A stretch of 64,000 nt of DNA, taken from positions 1,640,873-1,704,872 of the forward strand of contig NZ_CP017074.1 of the NCBI RefSeq assembly GCF_001717465.1. The letters are read 5' to 3'. The stretch is from Luteimonas sp. JM171 (GTDB taxonomy: Bacteria > Pseudomonadota > Gammaproteobacteria > Xanthomonadales > Xanthomonadaceae). The position numbers and the translations under genes are program-made. Shown in pieces: positions 1 through 8,753 of the stretch (within the stretch, counting starts at the first letter, position 1; every line of letters starts with the position of its first letter). The notes under the pieces are model-generated. The model was not told the DNA's origin. It was given only the letters and a program-made list of their open reading frames with translations, and did not search any database.

Positions 1-2
1 TC

Positions 3-548
3 CAGGTCGAGGGCGCGGCCGCAGCGCCGGCTGCCGGCCCGGGGTCGCCCGATGCCGGCCCGGGCGAGCGCTGGATGAAGGTGCCGGGAGTCCAGGGCGA
101 AGTGCGCCCCTGGGCCGTGGCGGCGGCCGCGTTCGCGCTGCTGTGGTTGGCAACGCTGATCTGGGCGCTGCACCGCCGGCCGCCGTCCAGCAAGGACGCC
201 CCGGCGCCGGAGGCGGGCCGGTCGCTGCGGACGAACGACACCGCGCGCGCGAAGCTGCGCCACCTGAAGCTGATGCTTGACACCGGGGACCTGGGCGAAG
301 TGGAGCATGCGCTGTGTGCGCTGGCAGAGCCGCCGGTTGCAGACCTCGACAGCCTGGCGGCACAGCTTGGCGACCCCGCGCAGCGGGCCGCGCTGGAACA
401 GCTGCAGCGCGCGCGCTGGGCCGATGGCGATCCGGTGTCGGCGCGGTCCGCCCTGCGTGCGGCCTTCGCGAAGGGACCGCGCTGGGCGGGCGCTGGCACA
501 GGCAAGGGGGCAGCCGAGCCCCTGCCCCCGCTGTATCCGCGCCAATGA
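3..548 (+). CDS. BatD-like protein, C-terminal part (5' end outside the window)
   Basis: The reading frame is open from the left edge of the window, so this is the 3' end of a longer gene. The visible part has an Ala/Pro/Gly-rich linker, then one hydrophobic segment (about residues 35-56 of the visible part, ending WALHRRPP), then a cytoplasmic-looking tail with short helical repeats. This linker-membrane anchor-helical tail layout matches the end of BatD proteins of the aerotolerance (Bat) operon, which sit in the inner membrane with a large periplasmic part. The identification is by layout only, because the diagnostic N-terminal domains are not in the window. The first Met in this frame (position 75) is internal, not a start. 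Confidence 0.5.
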   Translation, partial: QVEGAAAAPAAGPGSPDAGPGERWMKVPGVQGEVRPWAVAAAAFALLWLATLIWALHRRPPSSKDAPAPEAGRSLRTNDTARAKLRHLKLMLDTGDLGEVEHALCALAEPPVADLDSLAAQLGDPAQRAALEQLQRARWADGDPVSARSALRAAFAKGPRWAGAGTGKGAAEPLPPLYPRQ

Positions 549-639
549 CCTCGGCCCCGGGGCCAGCCTTTGGGCCATTTTGTGGCGTTGCGGCTTTGTT
601 AAGCTGCGCCGTTCCCTGCCCGAGCGGAGCCTGTTGCCA

Positions 640-1971
640 ATGACCCCGAACGCAGCCGCACGGCGCAAGATGCCGCTGCACACCCAGATGCTGATCGGCT
701 TCGTGGTCGGCGCCGTGCTGGGCATTGCCGCCAACCTGTGGATCGGCCAGGCCGGCTGGCTGGACGGCGTAATCGAATACGTCACCGAGCCGATCGGGCA
801 GCTGTTCCTGCGCCTGCTGTTCATGCTGGTGGTGCCGCTGGTGTTCTCGGCGCTGATCCTGGGCGTGGTGGAGATCGGCGATCCACGTTCGCTGGGGCGG
901 CTCGGCTTCAAGGCCTTGCTGTGGGTGGTGGGCTCCACGACCATCGCGGTGACCATCGGCCTGGTGGTGACCCACATCATGCAGCCCGGGGCCGGCATCG
1001 ACCCGGCCCTGCGCGACGCCTTCATGGCCGACGCGGCGGCCGTGGTGCCAACCGGCAGCGAGCCGCTGGGCGTGATCGACATGCTGCTGAACATGGTGCC
1101 GCGCAGCCCGGTGCAGGCGGCCGCCGACAACGACCTGATCGCGGTGATGTTCTTCTCGCTGATGTTCGGCGTGGCGGCGACGGTGGTGAACAGCGCCGGC
1201 ACACGCAGCTTCGTGGACGCCGTGCAGGGCGTGTTCGACATCAGCCTGAAGCTGATCGACTGGGTCATCCGCACCGCCCCTTACGCAGTGGCCGCGCTGC
1301 TGTTCACGCTGACCGCGCGCATGGGCCTGGACCTGATGGTGCAGTTGGGCTGGTTCGTGCTCACGGCCGTGGTGGCGCTGTCCGTGCAGTTCTTCGGCAC
1401 CTATTCGGTGCTGCTGGCGACCCTGGCCCGACGCAACCCGCTGGAAGTGCTGCGGCGCGCGCAGCCGGCGCTGCTCACCGCGTTCTCCACGTCCTCAAGT
1501 GCCGCCACGCTGCCCACCTCACTGAAGGTGGCCGAGCACAACCTGGGCGTGCCGCGGCGGGTGGCGCGGTTCGTGTGCACGCTCGGGTCGACCATGAACA
1601 TGAACGGCACCGCGCTCTACGAGGGCGTGACCGTGCTGTTCCTGGCCCAGCTGTTTGGCGTGGACCTGACCCTGACCCAGCAGGTGATGATCCTCATCAT
1701 GTGCATCCTGGGCGGGATTGGCGCGGCCAGCGTGCCGGGCGGTTCGCTGCCGGTGATCGCCGCGATCCTGGTGATGTTCAACATCCCACCCGAAGGCCTG
1801 GCGATCATCCTGGGCGTGGACCGGTTCCTCGACATGTGCCGGACCACGGTCAACATCGGCGGCGACATGGTGGGCGCGGTGGTGATCGGCCGCAGCGAGA
1901 GCCGGCACGAGCGCGACGACATCGCCCTGGACGAGCCGCCACCGGCGGGGCAGGGGCCCGGTCCGGCCTGA
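640..1971 (+). CDS. dicarboxylate/amino acid:cation symporter (DAACS/SDF family)
   Basis: Secondary transporter of 443 residues in the inner membrane that imports C4-dicarboxylates or acidic amino acids with protons or sodium. Family marks are visible in order: an N-terminal TM block, the serine-rich hairpin FSTSSSAATLPTS (about residue 280), MNMNGTALY (about 315), the GIGAASVPGG hairpin (about 355) and DRFLDMCRTTVNIGGD (about 390), which together form the substrate and cation site. The frame is open far upstream, but position 640 is chosen because the product then starts with a short basic tail followed by the first TM helix. DctA and GltP share these motifs, so substrate cannot be assigned. 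It is followed after 60 bp by transketolase. Confidence 0.9.
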   Translation: MTPNAAARRKMPLHTQMLIGFVVGAVLGIAANLWIGQAGWLDGVIEYVTEPIGQLFLRLLFMLVVPLVFSALILGVVEIGDPRSLGRLGFKALLWVVGSTTIAVTIGLVVTHIMQPGAGIDPALRDAFMADAAAVVPTGSEPLGVIDMLLNMVPRSPVQAAADNDLIAVMFFSLMFGVAATVVNSAGTRSFVDAVQGVFDISLKLIDWVIRTAPYAVAALLFTLTARMGLDLMVQLGWFVLTAVVALSVQFFGTYSVLLATLARRNPLEVLRRAQPALLTAFSTSSSAATLPTSLKVAEHNLGVPRRVARFVCTLGSTMNMNGTALYEGVTVLFLAQLFGVDLTLTQQVMILIMCILGGIGAASVPGGSLPVIAAILVMFNIPPEGLAIILGVDRFLDMCRTTVNIGGDMVGAVVIGRSESRHERDDIALDEPPPAGQGPGPA

Positions 1972-1985
1972 TCGTGGGACAATAC

Positions 1986-2009
1986 GCGCCCCGGTTTCCG
2001 CCGGGGCGC
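1986..2009 (+). promoter_or_regulatory. perfect 9-bp hairpin in front of tkt
   Basis: GCGCCCCGG and CCGGGGCGC pair perfectly around a 6-nt loop in the 60-bp gap between the symporter gene and tkt. No T tract follows, so it is not a clear intrinsic terminator. It may lie in the tkt 5' leader, because the AT-richer ACAATAC just before it could be a -10 region. Confidence 0.4.
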
Positions 2010-2031
2010 CGCCCATATTGATCCGGATCCA

Positions 2032-4032
2032 ATGACCAAGCCGACCCGCCGCGACCTCGCCAACGCCGTCCGTTTCCTCTCCATTGACGCGGTCGAGGCC
2101 GCGAAGTCCGGCCACCCCGGCATGCCCATGGGCATGGCCGACATCGCCGAGGTGCTGTGGAACGACCACCTCAGCCACAACCCGGCCAACCCGAAGTGGT
2201 TCAACCGCGACCGCTTCGTGCTCTCCAACGGCCACGGCTCGATGCTGCTGTATTCGCTGCTGCACCTGACCGGCTATGACCTGCCGATCGGGGAGCTGGA
2301 GAACTTCCGCCAGCTGGGCCATCGCACCCCGGGGCATCCGGAAAACTTCGTCACCGACGGGGTGGAGACCACCACCGGGCCGCTGGGCCAGGGCTTCGCC
2401 AACGCGGTGGGCTTCGCGCTGGCAGAGAAGCTGCTGGCGCAGCGCTTCAACCGCCCCGGCCACGAAATCATCGACCACCGCACCTGGGTGTTCCTGGGCG
2501 ACGGCTGCCTGATGGAAGGCATCTCCCACGAGGCGGCTTCGCTGGCCGGCACCTGGGGCCTGGGCAAGCTGGTGGCGTTCTGGGACGACAACCGCATTTC
2601 CATCGACGGCGACACCGCCGGCTGGTTCACCGACGACACTCCGGCGCGCTTCGAGGCCTACGGCTGGAAGGTGATCCGCGGCGTGGACGGGCATGACGCC
2701 GACGCGATCCGCGCGGCGATCGACGACGCCATCGCCGGCGATGACCGTCCGGTGCTGGTGTGCTGCCGCACCACCATCGGCTTCGGCTCGCCCAACAAGG
2801 CCGGCAGCGAGGCCACCCACGGCGCGCCGCTGGGTGCCGACGAGATCAAGGCCACCCGCGAGGCGCTGGGCTGGGAACACGGGCCGTTCGAGATCCCGCA
2901 GCCGATTGCCGAAGGCTGGGACGCGCGCGAGGCCGGGCGCGAGCGCGAGGACCAGTGGAACCGCGCGATGGAAGCCTATGCCGAGGCCTTCCCCCAGGAG
3001 GCTGCGGAACTGCGCCGCCGCGCGCGCGGCGAGCTGCCGGAAGGTTTTGCAGCCGTCGCCCACGAGTACATCGCCAGGCTGCAGGCCGAAGGCCCGAAGG
3101 TGGCCTCGCGCAAGGCCTCGCAGATGGCCATCGAGGCCTTCGCCCCGCACCTGCCGGAGCTGGTGGGCGGTTCGGCCGACCTGGCCGGCTCCAACCTGAC
3201 CATGTGGAGCGGCAGCAAGGACGTGGCCGGCGATGACGCCGATGCCAATTACGTCTATTACGGCGTGCGCGAGTTCGGCATGACCGCCATCAGCAATGGT
3301 TTGGCGGTGCACGGCGGCTTCCTGCCCTACGACGCCACCTTCCTGGTGTTCTCCGACTACGCCCGCAACGCCGTGCGCATGAGCGCGCTGATGGGCGCGC
3401 AGGCGATCCACGTCTACACCCACGACTCCATCGGCCTGGGCGAAGACGGGCCGACCCACCAGCCGATCGAGCACCTGGCCTCGCTGCGCGCGATCCCGCA
3501 CAACGACGTGTGGCGGCCGTGCGACGCCGTGGAGTCGGCGGTGGCGTGGAAGGCTGCGATCGAGCGCGGCGACGGGCCCAGCTGCCTGGTGTTCTCGCGC
3601 CAGACCCTGGCCCACCAGCCCCGCACCGACGCGCAGGTGCGCCTGATCGAACGCGGCGGCTATGTGCTGGCCGACGCCGAAGGGGGCGCGCCGGACATGA
3701 TCCTGATCGCCACCGGCTCGGAAGTCGGGATCGCCATGGAAGCCAAGGCCAGGCTCGACGCCGCGGGCACCCGCACGCGTGTGGTGTCCATGCCGTCGAC
3801 CAATGTGTTCGACCGCCAGGACCCGGAGTACCGCGAATCGGTGCTGCCCGATGCGTTGCGCAAGCGGGTGGCGGTGGAAGCGGCGGTGAGCGACTTCTGG
3901 CGCAAGTACGTGGGCCTGGATGGCGCGGTGGTCGGCATCGACCGCTTCGGCGCCTCGGCGCCCGGCGACGTGCTGTTCCGGCACTTCGGCTTCACTGCGG
4001 ACGCCATCGTCGAAGCCGCGCAGGCGCTTTGA
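2032..4032 (+). CDS. tkt: transketolase
   Basis: Thiamine-diphosphate enzyme of the pentose phosphate pathway that moves two-carbon units between sugar phosphates. At 666 residues it has the usual full length. It starts with the family opening [16 protein letters not shown]; then come [11 protein letters not shown], the TPP/Mg motif [15 protein letters not shown]...DDN (about residues 157-190), and the central pyrimidine-binding domain with YGVREFGM (Glu activating TPP) and [15 protein letters not shown] (about 465). It lies a few kilobases before gap, pgk, pyk and fba on the same strand, fitting a shared central-carbon role, although BolA and the envelope genes intervene so it is probably transcribed alone. 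Confidence 0.97.
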   Translation: MTKPTRRDLANAVRFLSIDAVEAAKSGHPGMPMGMADIAEVLWNDHLSHNPANPKWFNRDRFVLSNGHGSMLLYSLLHLTGYDLPIGELENFRQLGHRTPGHPENFVTDGVETTTGPLGQGFANAVGFALAEKLLAQRFNRPGHEIIDHRTWVFLGDGCLMEGISHEAASLAGTWGLGKLVAFWDDNRISIDGDTAGWFTDDTPARFEAYGWKVIRGVDGHDADAIRAAIDDAIAGDDRPVLVCCRTTIGFGSPNKAGSEATHGAPLGADEIKATREALGWEHGPFEIPQPIAEGWDAREAGREREDQWNRAMEAYAEAFPQEAAELRRRARGELPEGFAAVAHEYIARLQAEGPKVASRKASQMAIEAFAPHLPELVGGSADLAGSNLTMWSGSKDVAGDDADANYVYYGVREFGMTAISNGLAVHGGFLPYDATFLVFSDYARNAVRMSALMGAQAIHVYTHDSIGLGEDGPTHQPIEHLASLRAIPHNDVWRPCDAVESAVAWKAAIERGDGPSCLVFSRQTLAHQPRTDAQVRLIERGGYVLADAEGGAPDMILIATGSEVGIAMEAKARLDAAGTRTRVVSMPSTNVFDRQDPEYRESVLPDALRKRVAVEAAVSDFWRKYVGLDGAVVGIDRFGASAPGDVLFRHFGFTADAIVEAAQAL

Positions 4033-4064
4033 CGCCGCGGGGGCAGCGGCCGCGGCCCGGGCGC

Positions 4065-4373
4065 TTACCGGTCGTGTTTGCTGCCACCGCGGCAGCGCGG
4101 TGAATCCGGCGCGGCGCCCTGCGCCGCCCATTCTTCCGGCGTGTACGTGTGCAGCGCCAGTGCGTGGATTTCCTGCATCAGCGGGCCCAGCGCCGCGTAC
4201 ACGGCCTGGTGGCGGCGCACCCGCATCTGGCCGCTGAACGCGTCGCTGGCAATCACCGCCTTGTAGTGGGTCTCCAATCCGCGGCTGTGCATGTGGCTTT
4301 CATCCAGCACTTCCAGGTGCGCGGGGTTGAAGGCCTGCAGCGCGTCGCGGATGCGATCAAGCTTGGTTTCCAT
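4065..4373 (-). CDS. bolA: BolA family protein
   Basis: Protein of 102 residues with the BolA fold, a family that works with monothiol glutaredoxins in iron-sulfur trafficking and influences cell shape and envelope gene expression. Visible marks are the opening helix TKLDRIRDALQAF, the strand LEVLDESHMHS and the invariant histidine region ETHYKAVIASDAFSG, followed by RVRRHQAVYAALGPLM and HALALHTYTPEEW. The frame extends upstream, but family length and the METKLDRI opening fix the start at 4373. It converges with tkt, and no glutaredoxin gene is near. Confidence 0.93.
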   Translation of the reverse strand: METKLDRIRDALQAFNPAHLEVLDESHMHSRGLETHYKAVIASDAFSGQMRVRRHQAVYAALGPLMQEIHALALHTYTPEEWAAQGAAPDSPRCRGGSKHDR

Positions 4374-4431
4374 GCGGCCATTATCGCCGATGCTCCGTGC
4401 GCGGCGCTCTGCGAGTGCCATCCCCCGCACC

Positions 4432-4563
4432 ATGCAGGCCTCCGGGATGCAGGGCACGCCGACGCTGGTGCTGGTCGATGCCGACGGCAACCTGCGCGGC
4501 CAGCATTTCGGCCAGGTCAGCGACCTCGCGCTCGGCGCCCGCATCGCCACCCTGCTGGCGTAG
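4432..4563 (+). pseudogene. remnant of a thioredoxin-fold (thioredoxin/DsbA-like) protein, C-terminal part
   Basis: The last 43 codons of an open frame read GMQGTPTLVLVDADGNLRGQ, then FGQVSDLALGARIATLLA and a stop. This is the cis-proline loop, the two last strands and the final helix of a thioredoxin-like domain. The frame continues upstream for about 47 codons as a shadow of bolA with no CxxC motif, so the N-terminal half with the active site is missing. I read it as a decayed gene or the tail left by a deletion. It lies between bolA and the blaI-like promoter. Confidence 0.5.
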
Positions 4564-4592
4564 GGCGAAGCTCCGCCCCGCTTTCCCCCGGG

Positions 4593-4646
4593 TTGACACG
4601 AGCATTTACAGATGTAATCTGCAGGCAGGATTGATTACGGGTGTAA
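4593..4646 (+). promoter_or_regulatory. promoter with two BlaI-type operator dyads
   Basis: A TTGACA -35 box (4593-4598) is followed at 16-bp spacing by TAATCT (4615-4620). The dyad TTACA-GA-TGTAA (4606-4617) overlaps the -10 box, and a second, looser dyad TTAC-GGGT-GTAA (4635-4646) ends 3 bp before the repressor ATG. Both fit the TACA/TGTA half-sites of BlaI/MecI operators. Placement implies autorepression of the repressor-peptidase pair. The second dyad takes the place of a normal ribosome-binding site. Confidence 0.7.
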
Positions 4647-4649
4647 ACG

Positions 4650-5018
4650 ATGCAGGTCAGCGAGGCCGAGTCGGTGGTGATGGAAGTGCTGTGGGGTCGC
4701 AGCCCGCTGGGGTCTGACGAGGTGGTGGCGGCGCTGTCCGCGCGCAGCGATTGGGCCGAGCCCACCATCAAGACCCTGCTCAACCGCCTGTTGAAGAAAG
4801 GCGCGGTGCGCGCGGAGCGCGACGGCCGGCGCTACCTGTATTCGCCTGTGCTCACCCGCAACGCCTGGGTCGCCAGCCAGAGCGAGGGCGTGCTGGATCG
4901 GCTGTTTGGCGGCCGGGTGGCGCCCCTGGTGGCGCACTTCAGCGAACGCGGCAAGCTCAGCCAGGAAGACATTGACGAGCTGCGCCGGCTGATCGGGGAG
5001 ATCGACGATGAGCGCTGA
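4650..5018 (+). CDS. BlaI/MecI/CopY-family transcriptional repressor
   Basis: A 122-residue winged-helix repressor. It starts with the family opening SEAESVVMEVLW, has the recognition region WAEPTIKTLLNRLLKKGAV (about residues 36-54) and the wing RDGRRYLYSPVL, then a dimerisation tail with LDRLFGG and LSQEDIDELRRLI. Family members bind as dimers to TACA/TGTA dyads and are inactivated by proteolysis triggered by a partner M56 peptidase. That partner is encoded next, overlapping by 11 bp, so the two are translationally coupled. The name BlaI describes the family only; no beta-lactamase gene is present. Confidence 0.93.
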   Translation: MQVSEAESVVMEVLWGRSPLGSDEVVAALSARSDWAEPTIKTLLNRLLKKGAVRAERDGRRYLYSPVLTRNAWVASQSEGVLDRLFGGRVAPLVAHFSERGKLSQEDIDELRRLIGEIDDER

Positions 5019-6264
5019 AGCCCTGCTGCGCTGGATGATCGACGGGACGCTGGCAGCCAGCATTGCCGCGGCGATGGTGCTGGTGATGCGGATACCGCTG
5101 CGCCGCGCCTTCGGACCGCAGGTCGCGTATGCGGCCTGGGCGCTGGTGCCGGTGGCGCTGCTGGTGGCGATGCTGCCACGGCCGGTCGCGCCTGCGCTCG
5201 CTCCGGACCTGCTGGCGATGCACCCCGGCGTGCTGGTCGCTGCCGCAGGGGAGGGTGCGGTTGCCGGCGCAATTTTTGACATCCGGCACGCGGTGGCCGC
5301 CATCTGGCTGCTGGGAATCCTGACGTCCGGGATCTGGTTCGGCAGCAAGCAGCGCCGGTTCGTAGCGAGCCTTGGCCGGCTGCATCGCGGCGCCGACGGG
5401 GCCTGGCGCGGCAAAGGCGTGGCTTCGCCCGCGGTGGTGGGGGCGCTGCGCCCGCGCATCGTCCTGCCAGTGGATTTCGAAGCACGTTTCGGCCGCGAAG
5501 ACGCCGCACTGGTCCTGGCCCACGAGCGGGCGCACGTTGCACGCGGCGACACCCGCGCCAACCTGGTCGCCGTCGCCGTGCGCTGCCTGCAGTGGTTCAA
5601 CCCCCTGCTGCACATCGCCGCGCGCAGCTTCCGGCTCGACCAGGAACTGGCCTGCGACGCCGCGGTGGTCGCGCGCCATCCCCATGCCCGCCGCCGCTAC
5701 GCGGGTGCCATGTTGAACGTGCAGCTGGCCGTCCCTGGACTGCCGGTCGGCTGCCATTGGCAGTCCAGCCAATCCCTGAAGGAGCGAATCCTCATGTTGA
5801 AGCAATCCCAACCGGCCGCGTGCCGGCGCCGGGCCGGTGCCCTGGCGGTATGCGTGCTCGTATCGGCCACCAGCTACACGGCCTGGGCATTCCGGCCGGC
5901 CGACACCGCCGTGACGCCGGTGCTCGCCGCGCAGGCAACCGCCCCGGCCGCGGACCGCGATGCAAGCGTGGACGTCCAATCCAGGCAACTGGCGCCGCCA
6001 CGCTACCCGGCGAGCGCAATGGAATCCGGGCTGAGTGGAAAGGTCGTGATGCGCATCCTCGTCGGCGTCGACGGCAGCGTGCGCGATGTGGTGGTGGAAG
6101 ACTCGCAGCCAGCCGGCGTCTTCGATGCCTCCGCCGTAGAGGCTGCGCGCGGCTGGCAGTTCGAGCCGGCCATTGAAGACGGCCAGGCGGTGGAGGGCTG
6201 GATCCGGGTCCCGATCGAATACGAGTACGAGCCCAAGGCGGAGCAGCCCGCCGGCGAGGGCTGA
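5008..6264 (+). CDS. M56 (BlaR1-like) membrane metallopeptidase fused to a TonB C-terminal domain
   Basis: 418 residues. The N-terminal half has several TM segments and the zinc motif HERAH (residues 172-176) with the downstream acidic ligand region ELACDAAVV (about 213-221), as in BlaR1/MecR1 peptidases. A further TM helix (about 270-290) leads into a periplasmic part of about 110 residues that ends in a TonB_C domain (PPRYPASA, GKVVMRILVGVDGSV, AARGWQFEPA, about residues 330-410). Classical BlaR1 carries a penicillin-binding sensor in this position, which is absent here. By family logic it cleaves the adjacent repressor when activated; the TonB_C module suggests sensing of the envelope rather than of beta-lactams, which is inference. 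Confidence 0.88.
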   Translation: MSAEALLRWMIDGTLAASIAAAMVLVMRIPLRRAFGPQVAYAAWALVPVALLVAMLPRPVAPALAPDLLAMHPGVLVAAAGEGAVAGAIFDIRHAVAAIWLLGILTSGIWFGSKQRRFVASLGRLHRGADGAWRGKGVASPAVVGALRPRIVLPVDFEARFGREDAALVLAHERAHVARGDTRANLVAVAVRCLQWFNPLLHIAARSFRLDQELACDAAVVARHPHARRRYAGAMLNVQLAVPGLPVGCHWQSSQSLKERILMLKQSQPAACRRRAGALAVCVLVSATSYTAWAFRPADTAVTPVLAAQATAPAADRDASVDVQSRQLAPPRYPASAMESGLSGKVVMRILVGVDGSVRDVVVEDSQPAGVFDASAVEAARGWQFEPAIEDGQAVEGWIRVPIEYEYEPKAEQPAGEG

Positions 6265-6438
6265 CGCCGGGTGGTGTCCCGGGCCGCGTCGACAGCGGCC
6301 CGGGGCGCGGGGTGGGGGCAGATGCCGTGGGACGTTGGGCAGGTCCGGTATTGGTGAGGGACTGCGATGATGAACAGGCGCGCGGTGATGCACCGGCCCC
6401 GATTGGCAGCGCGTAGCCGGCCCCTTTTCGAAGACCCG

Positions 6439-6636
6439 ATGAACCGATTGATCCGTTTTTCAGTCTTGCTGCTTGTCTGCCTTTTCGCTGGCTACGGACG
6501 CTGGGTTTCGCTGGCGATCTCGCTCGCGGTTTTCGGGTTCAGCCTCCTGCTGGCCGGGATGCTCCGAGGCGGTCACTCGAGGCGGTGGACGGCGTCGGCG
6601 AGCTGGCGGACTTCCCCGGCGTGGTGGCTGACATAG
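6439..6636 (+). CDS. possible small two-TM membrane protein of unknown function
   Basis: This covers the 308-base stretch between the M56 gene and modC (6265-6572), where nothing else is recognisable. From the ATG at 6439 the frame encodes 65 residues with two hydrophobic stretches (IRFSVLLLVCLFAGYG and VSLAISLAVFGFSLLLAGML) joined by a short polar turn. The last 20 residues are read antisense to the modC 3' end, so the true stop or the gene itself is doubtful. The Shine-Dalgarno (GAAGA) is weak. I do not recognise a family. Confidence 0.3.
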   Translation: MNRLIRFSVLLLVCLFAGYGRWVSLAISLAVFGFSLLLAGMLRGGHSRRWTASASWRTSPAWWLT

Positions 6637-7226
6637 AGCATCGGCAGCCGGGTTGCGTCGCGCACCCGCAGCAGCCAGGGGATCAGCTCGCGGCGCCGGG
6701 CCTCGTCCAGGGCTGACAGCGGTTCGTCGAGCAGCAGGATCGCCGGCTGCGAAAGCAGGGCCCGGCCAATGGCCACGCGCTGCGCCTCGCCGCCGGAGAG
6801 GTTGGCCGTGCGGCGCCCCAGCAGGGCCCCGATCCCCAGCAGGTCCACCACCGCGTCCAGTTCAAACCGGCGTTCCTGGCCGCGCGCGCCATGCCGGCCG
6901 TAAAGCAGGTTGCCGCGCACGTCCAGGTGCGGGAACAGGCGGGCGTCCTGGAAAACGTAGCCCACCTGCCGGCGGTGGGCGGGAAGGTCGATGCCGCGCG
7001 CGCTGTCGTACAGCACCCGGCCGTCCACTTCGATCCGGCCCGACTGCGGGCGCAGCAGCCCGGCGATGGCGTTGAGCACCGTGGTCTTGCCCGCACCCGA
7101 CGGCCCCACCAGGGCAACGATGCGCGCGTCCTCCTCGATCCGCACGTGGCGCGCGAAACCGCCGCGGCGAAGATGGACGTCCAGGCTCAGCACGCAGATG
7201 CCTCCACTGCGGAAGTCATGGCTCAT
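6573..7226 (-). CDS. modC: molybdate ABC transporter ATP-binding protein ModC, short form
   Basis: ATPase of the molybdate importer, 217 residues. It shows Walker A GPSGAGKTT (about residues 42-50), the Q-loop VFQDARLF, the signature LSGGEAQRVAIGRAL (about 142-157) and Walker B ILLLDEPLSALD, and ends soon after the H-loop (SHHAGEV). Standard ModC is about 350 residues because of a C-terminal Mop/TOBE oxyanion-binding domain, which is completely missing here although the ATPase core is intact. It overlaps modB by 11 bp in the order modA-modB-modC. A related oxyanion such as tungstate cannot be excluded. Confidence 0.88.
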   Translation of the reverse strand: MSHDFRSGGICVLSLDVHLRRGGFARHVRIEEDARIVALVGPSGAGKTTVLNAIAGLLRPQSGRIEVDGRVLYDSARGIDLPAHRRQVGYVFQDARLFPHLDVRGNLLYGRHGARGQERRFELDAVVDLLGIGALLGRRTANLSGGEAQRVAIGRALLSQPAILLLDEPLSALDEARRRELIPWLLRVRDATRLPMLYVSHHAGEVRQLADAVHRLE

Positions 7227-7902
7227 CCTCCGGCCCGCGCTGGCGGCGGACCAGCCATTCGGAGGCGAGCAGGGCGAACAGGGAGATGGCGATCGCCACC
7301 GCGGCCAGGCGCCAGATTGCCGCTTCGCCGCCGGGAACCTGCATCAAGCCGTAGATGGCCGAGGAAAGGGTCCGTGTTTCACCCGGGATCGCAGACACGA
7401 AGGTGATGGTGGCGCCGAACTCGCCAAGGGCCTTGGCAAAGCCGAGCACGGCGCCGGCCACCAGCCCGGGCCATGCCAGCGGCAGGGTGATGGTGAAGAA
7501 CCGCCGCCACGGCGAAGCGCCGAGCGTGGCCGCGGCCTGTTCCAGCCTGCGGTCCACGTTCTCGATCGACAGCCGGATGGTCCGAACCATCAGCGGGAAG
7601 CCCATGATCCCGGCCGCCAGCGCTGCGCCTGTCCAGCGGAACGCGAGCTCGATGCCGAACTGCCCAAGGAACCGTCCGGCCGGCCCCTGGCTGCCGAAGG
7701 CCACCAGCAGCGCATAGCCGACCACCACCGGCGGCAGCACCAGCGGCAGGTGCACCAGCGCGTCAAGCAGCGCCTTGCCCGGGAAGCGCCGCCTTGCCAG
7801 CAGCCAGCTCACGGCGACTGCAAGGGGCAGCGCACCCAGCGACGCCAGCGCGGCAACCCGCACGCTCAGGGCGATGGTGGTGAGTTCCTCGGGGGTGAAC
7901 AC
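7216..7902 (-). CDS. modB: molybdate ABC transporter permease ModB
   Basis: Inner-membrane channel subunit, 228 residues, with about five TM helices. The EAA loop that docks on the ATPase reads AAATLGASPWRRFFTITLPLAWPGLVAG (about residues 128-155 region), and the family stretch PLVLPPVVVGYALLVAFG is present near residue 55. The start is a GTG at 7902 (FTPEELTTIALSVRV follows). Its stop overlaps modC, and modA ends 21 bp upstream, so the three genes form one transcript. Confidence 0.93.
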   Translation of the reverse strand: MFTPEELTTIALSVRVAALASLGALPLAVAVSWLLARRRFPGKALLDALVHLPLVLPPVVVGYALLVAFGSQGPAGRFLGQFGIELAFRWTGAALAAGIMGFPLMVRTIRLSIENVDRRLEQAAATLGASPWRRFFTITLPLAWPGLVAGAVLGFAKALGEFGATITFVSAIPGETRTLSSAIYGLMQVPGGEAAIWRLAAVAIAISLFALLASEWLVRRQRGPEDEP

Positions 7903-7923
7903 CGGCAGCCGTCCGCGCCCGGG

Positions 7924-8712
7924 TCAGAGGACGGTGAAGCCGTGGCGGCGGAAGATTTCCCCGGCGTCCGGCGCCGCCAGCCACGCAATGAAGTCAGCGG
8001 CGGCCGGATGGCCGCTCGCCGAGACCTTCGCCACCGGGTAGACGATCGCTGGATGGGAAGCGGCCGGGAAGCGTGCCACCACCTGCACCCGGGGCTCGGC
8101 GCGCGCGTCGCTCGCGTAGACCACGCCCAGCGGCGCCTCGCCGCGGGCCACCAGCATCAGCGCGGCGCGCACGTTGTCGGTCTCGGCGGCGCGTGGGGCA
8201 AGGGCTTCCCACACGCCCAGGGCGGTGAACGCCTGGCGCGCGTACCTGCCGGCGGGAACGCTCCGGGTCATGGCAATCGCCATCCGGCCGTCACCCAGCC
8301 GGGCGAGCAGGGCGCCCGCGTCGCCGGGATCGACCGGCCCGGCGTCGGCATCCGCCGGCGCGACCAGCACCAGCGCGTTGCCCAGCAGGTCGCGGCGGCT
8401 GGCGGCGTCGACCAGCCCGCGTTGCCCGGCCCAGTCCATCCATTCCACGTCGGCTGGAACGAAAACATCGGCGGGTGCGCCGCTTTCAATCTGTCGGGCC
8501 AGCGCGGAGCTGGCGGCGTAGGAGACCTCGACCTGCGCGGCGCCGGTGGCTTCATACGCGGCTGCGGCCTCGTCCATGGACTCCTTGAGGCTGGCCGCGG
8601 CGAACACCAGCAGCGGATCGCGCTGCGCATCCGGGGGCCCGGCGTGCTCGGCGCAGGCGGCCAGCGCCAGGCACGTCAGGGCGGCGAACAGGAGTCGGCA
8701 GGCGGCGGACAT
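7924..8712 (-). CDS. modA: molybdate-binding protein ModA, lipoprotein form
   Basis: Substrate-binding protein of the importer, 262 residues from the chosen ATG at 8712 (an in-frame ATG at 8730 is possible). The signal sequence ends in the lipobox LALAAC, so it is probably a lipid-anchored protein rather than a freely soluble periplasmic one. The mature domain shows ModA family marks: [40 protein letters not shown], and the later [10 protein letters not shown]. First gene of modABC. Confidence 0.9.
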   Translation of the reverse strand: MSAACRLLFAALTCLALAACAEHAGPPDAQRDPLLVFAAASLKESMDEAAAAYEATGAAQVEVSYAASSALARQIESGAPADVFVPADVEWMDWAGQRGLVDAASRRDLLGNALVLVAPADADAGPVDPGDAGALLARLGDGRMAIAMTRSVPAGRYARQAFTALGVWEALAPRAAETDNVRAALMLVARGEAPLGVVYASDARAEPRVQVVARFPAASHPAIVYPVAKVSASGHPAAADFIAWLAAPDAGEIFRRHGFTVL

Positions 8713-8753
8713 GCGGCAAAGGTAGCGCATTGCCGCGGGCGGTTTGCCCGGGC

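Noticed and set aside
1519..4131. 870-codon minus-strand open frame opposite the symporter and tkt
   Set aside because: It is His/Arg/Ala-rich, lacks any domain and lies antisense to two clear genes; GC3 bias keeps the opposite frame open.
4650..6264. Beta-lactam resistance operon (BlaI-BlaR)
   Set aside because: The sensor penicillin-binding domain is absent and no beta-lactamase gene lies nearby; only the family fold is shared.
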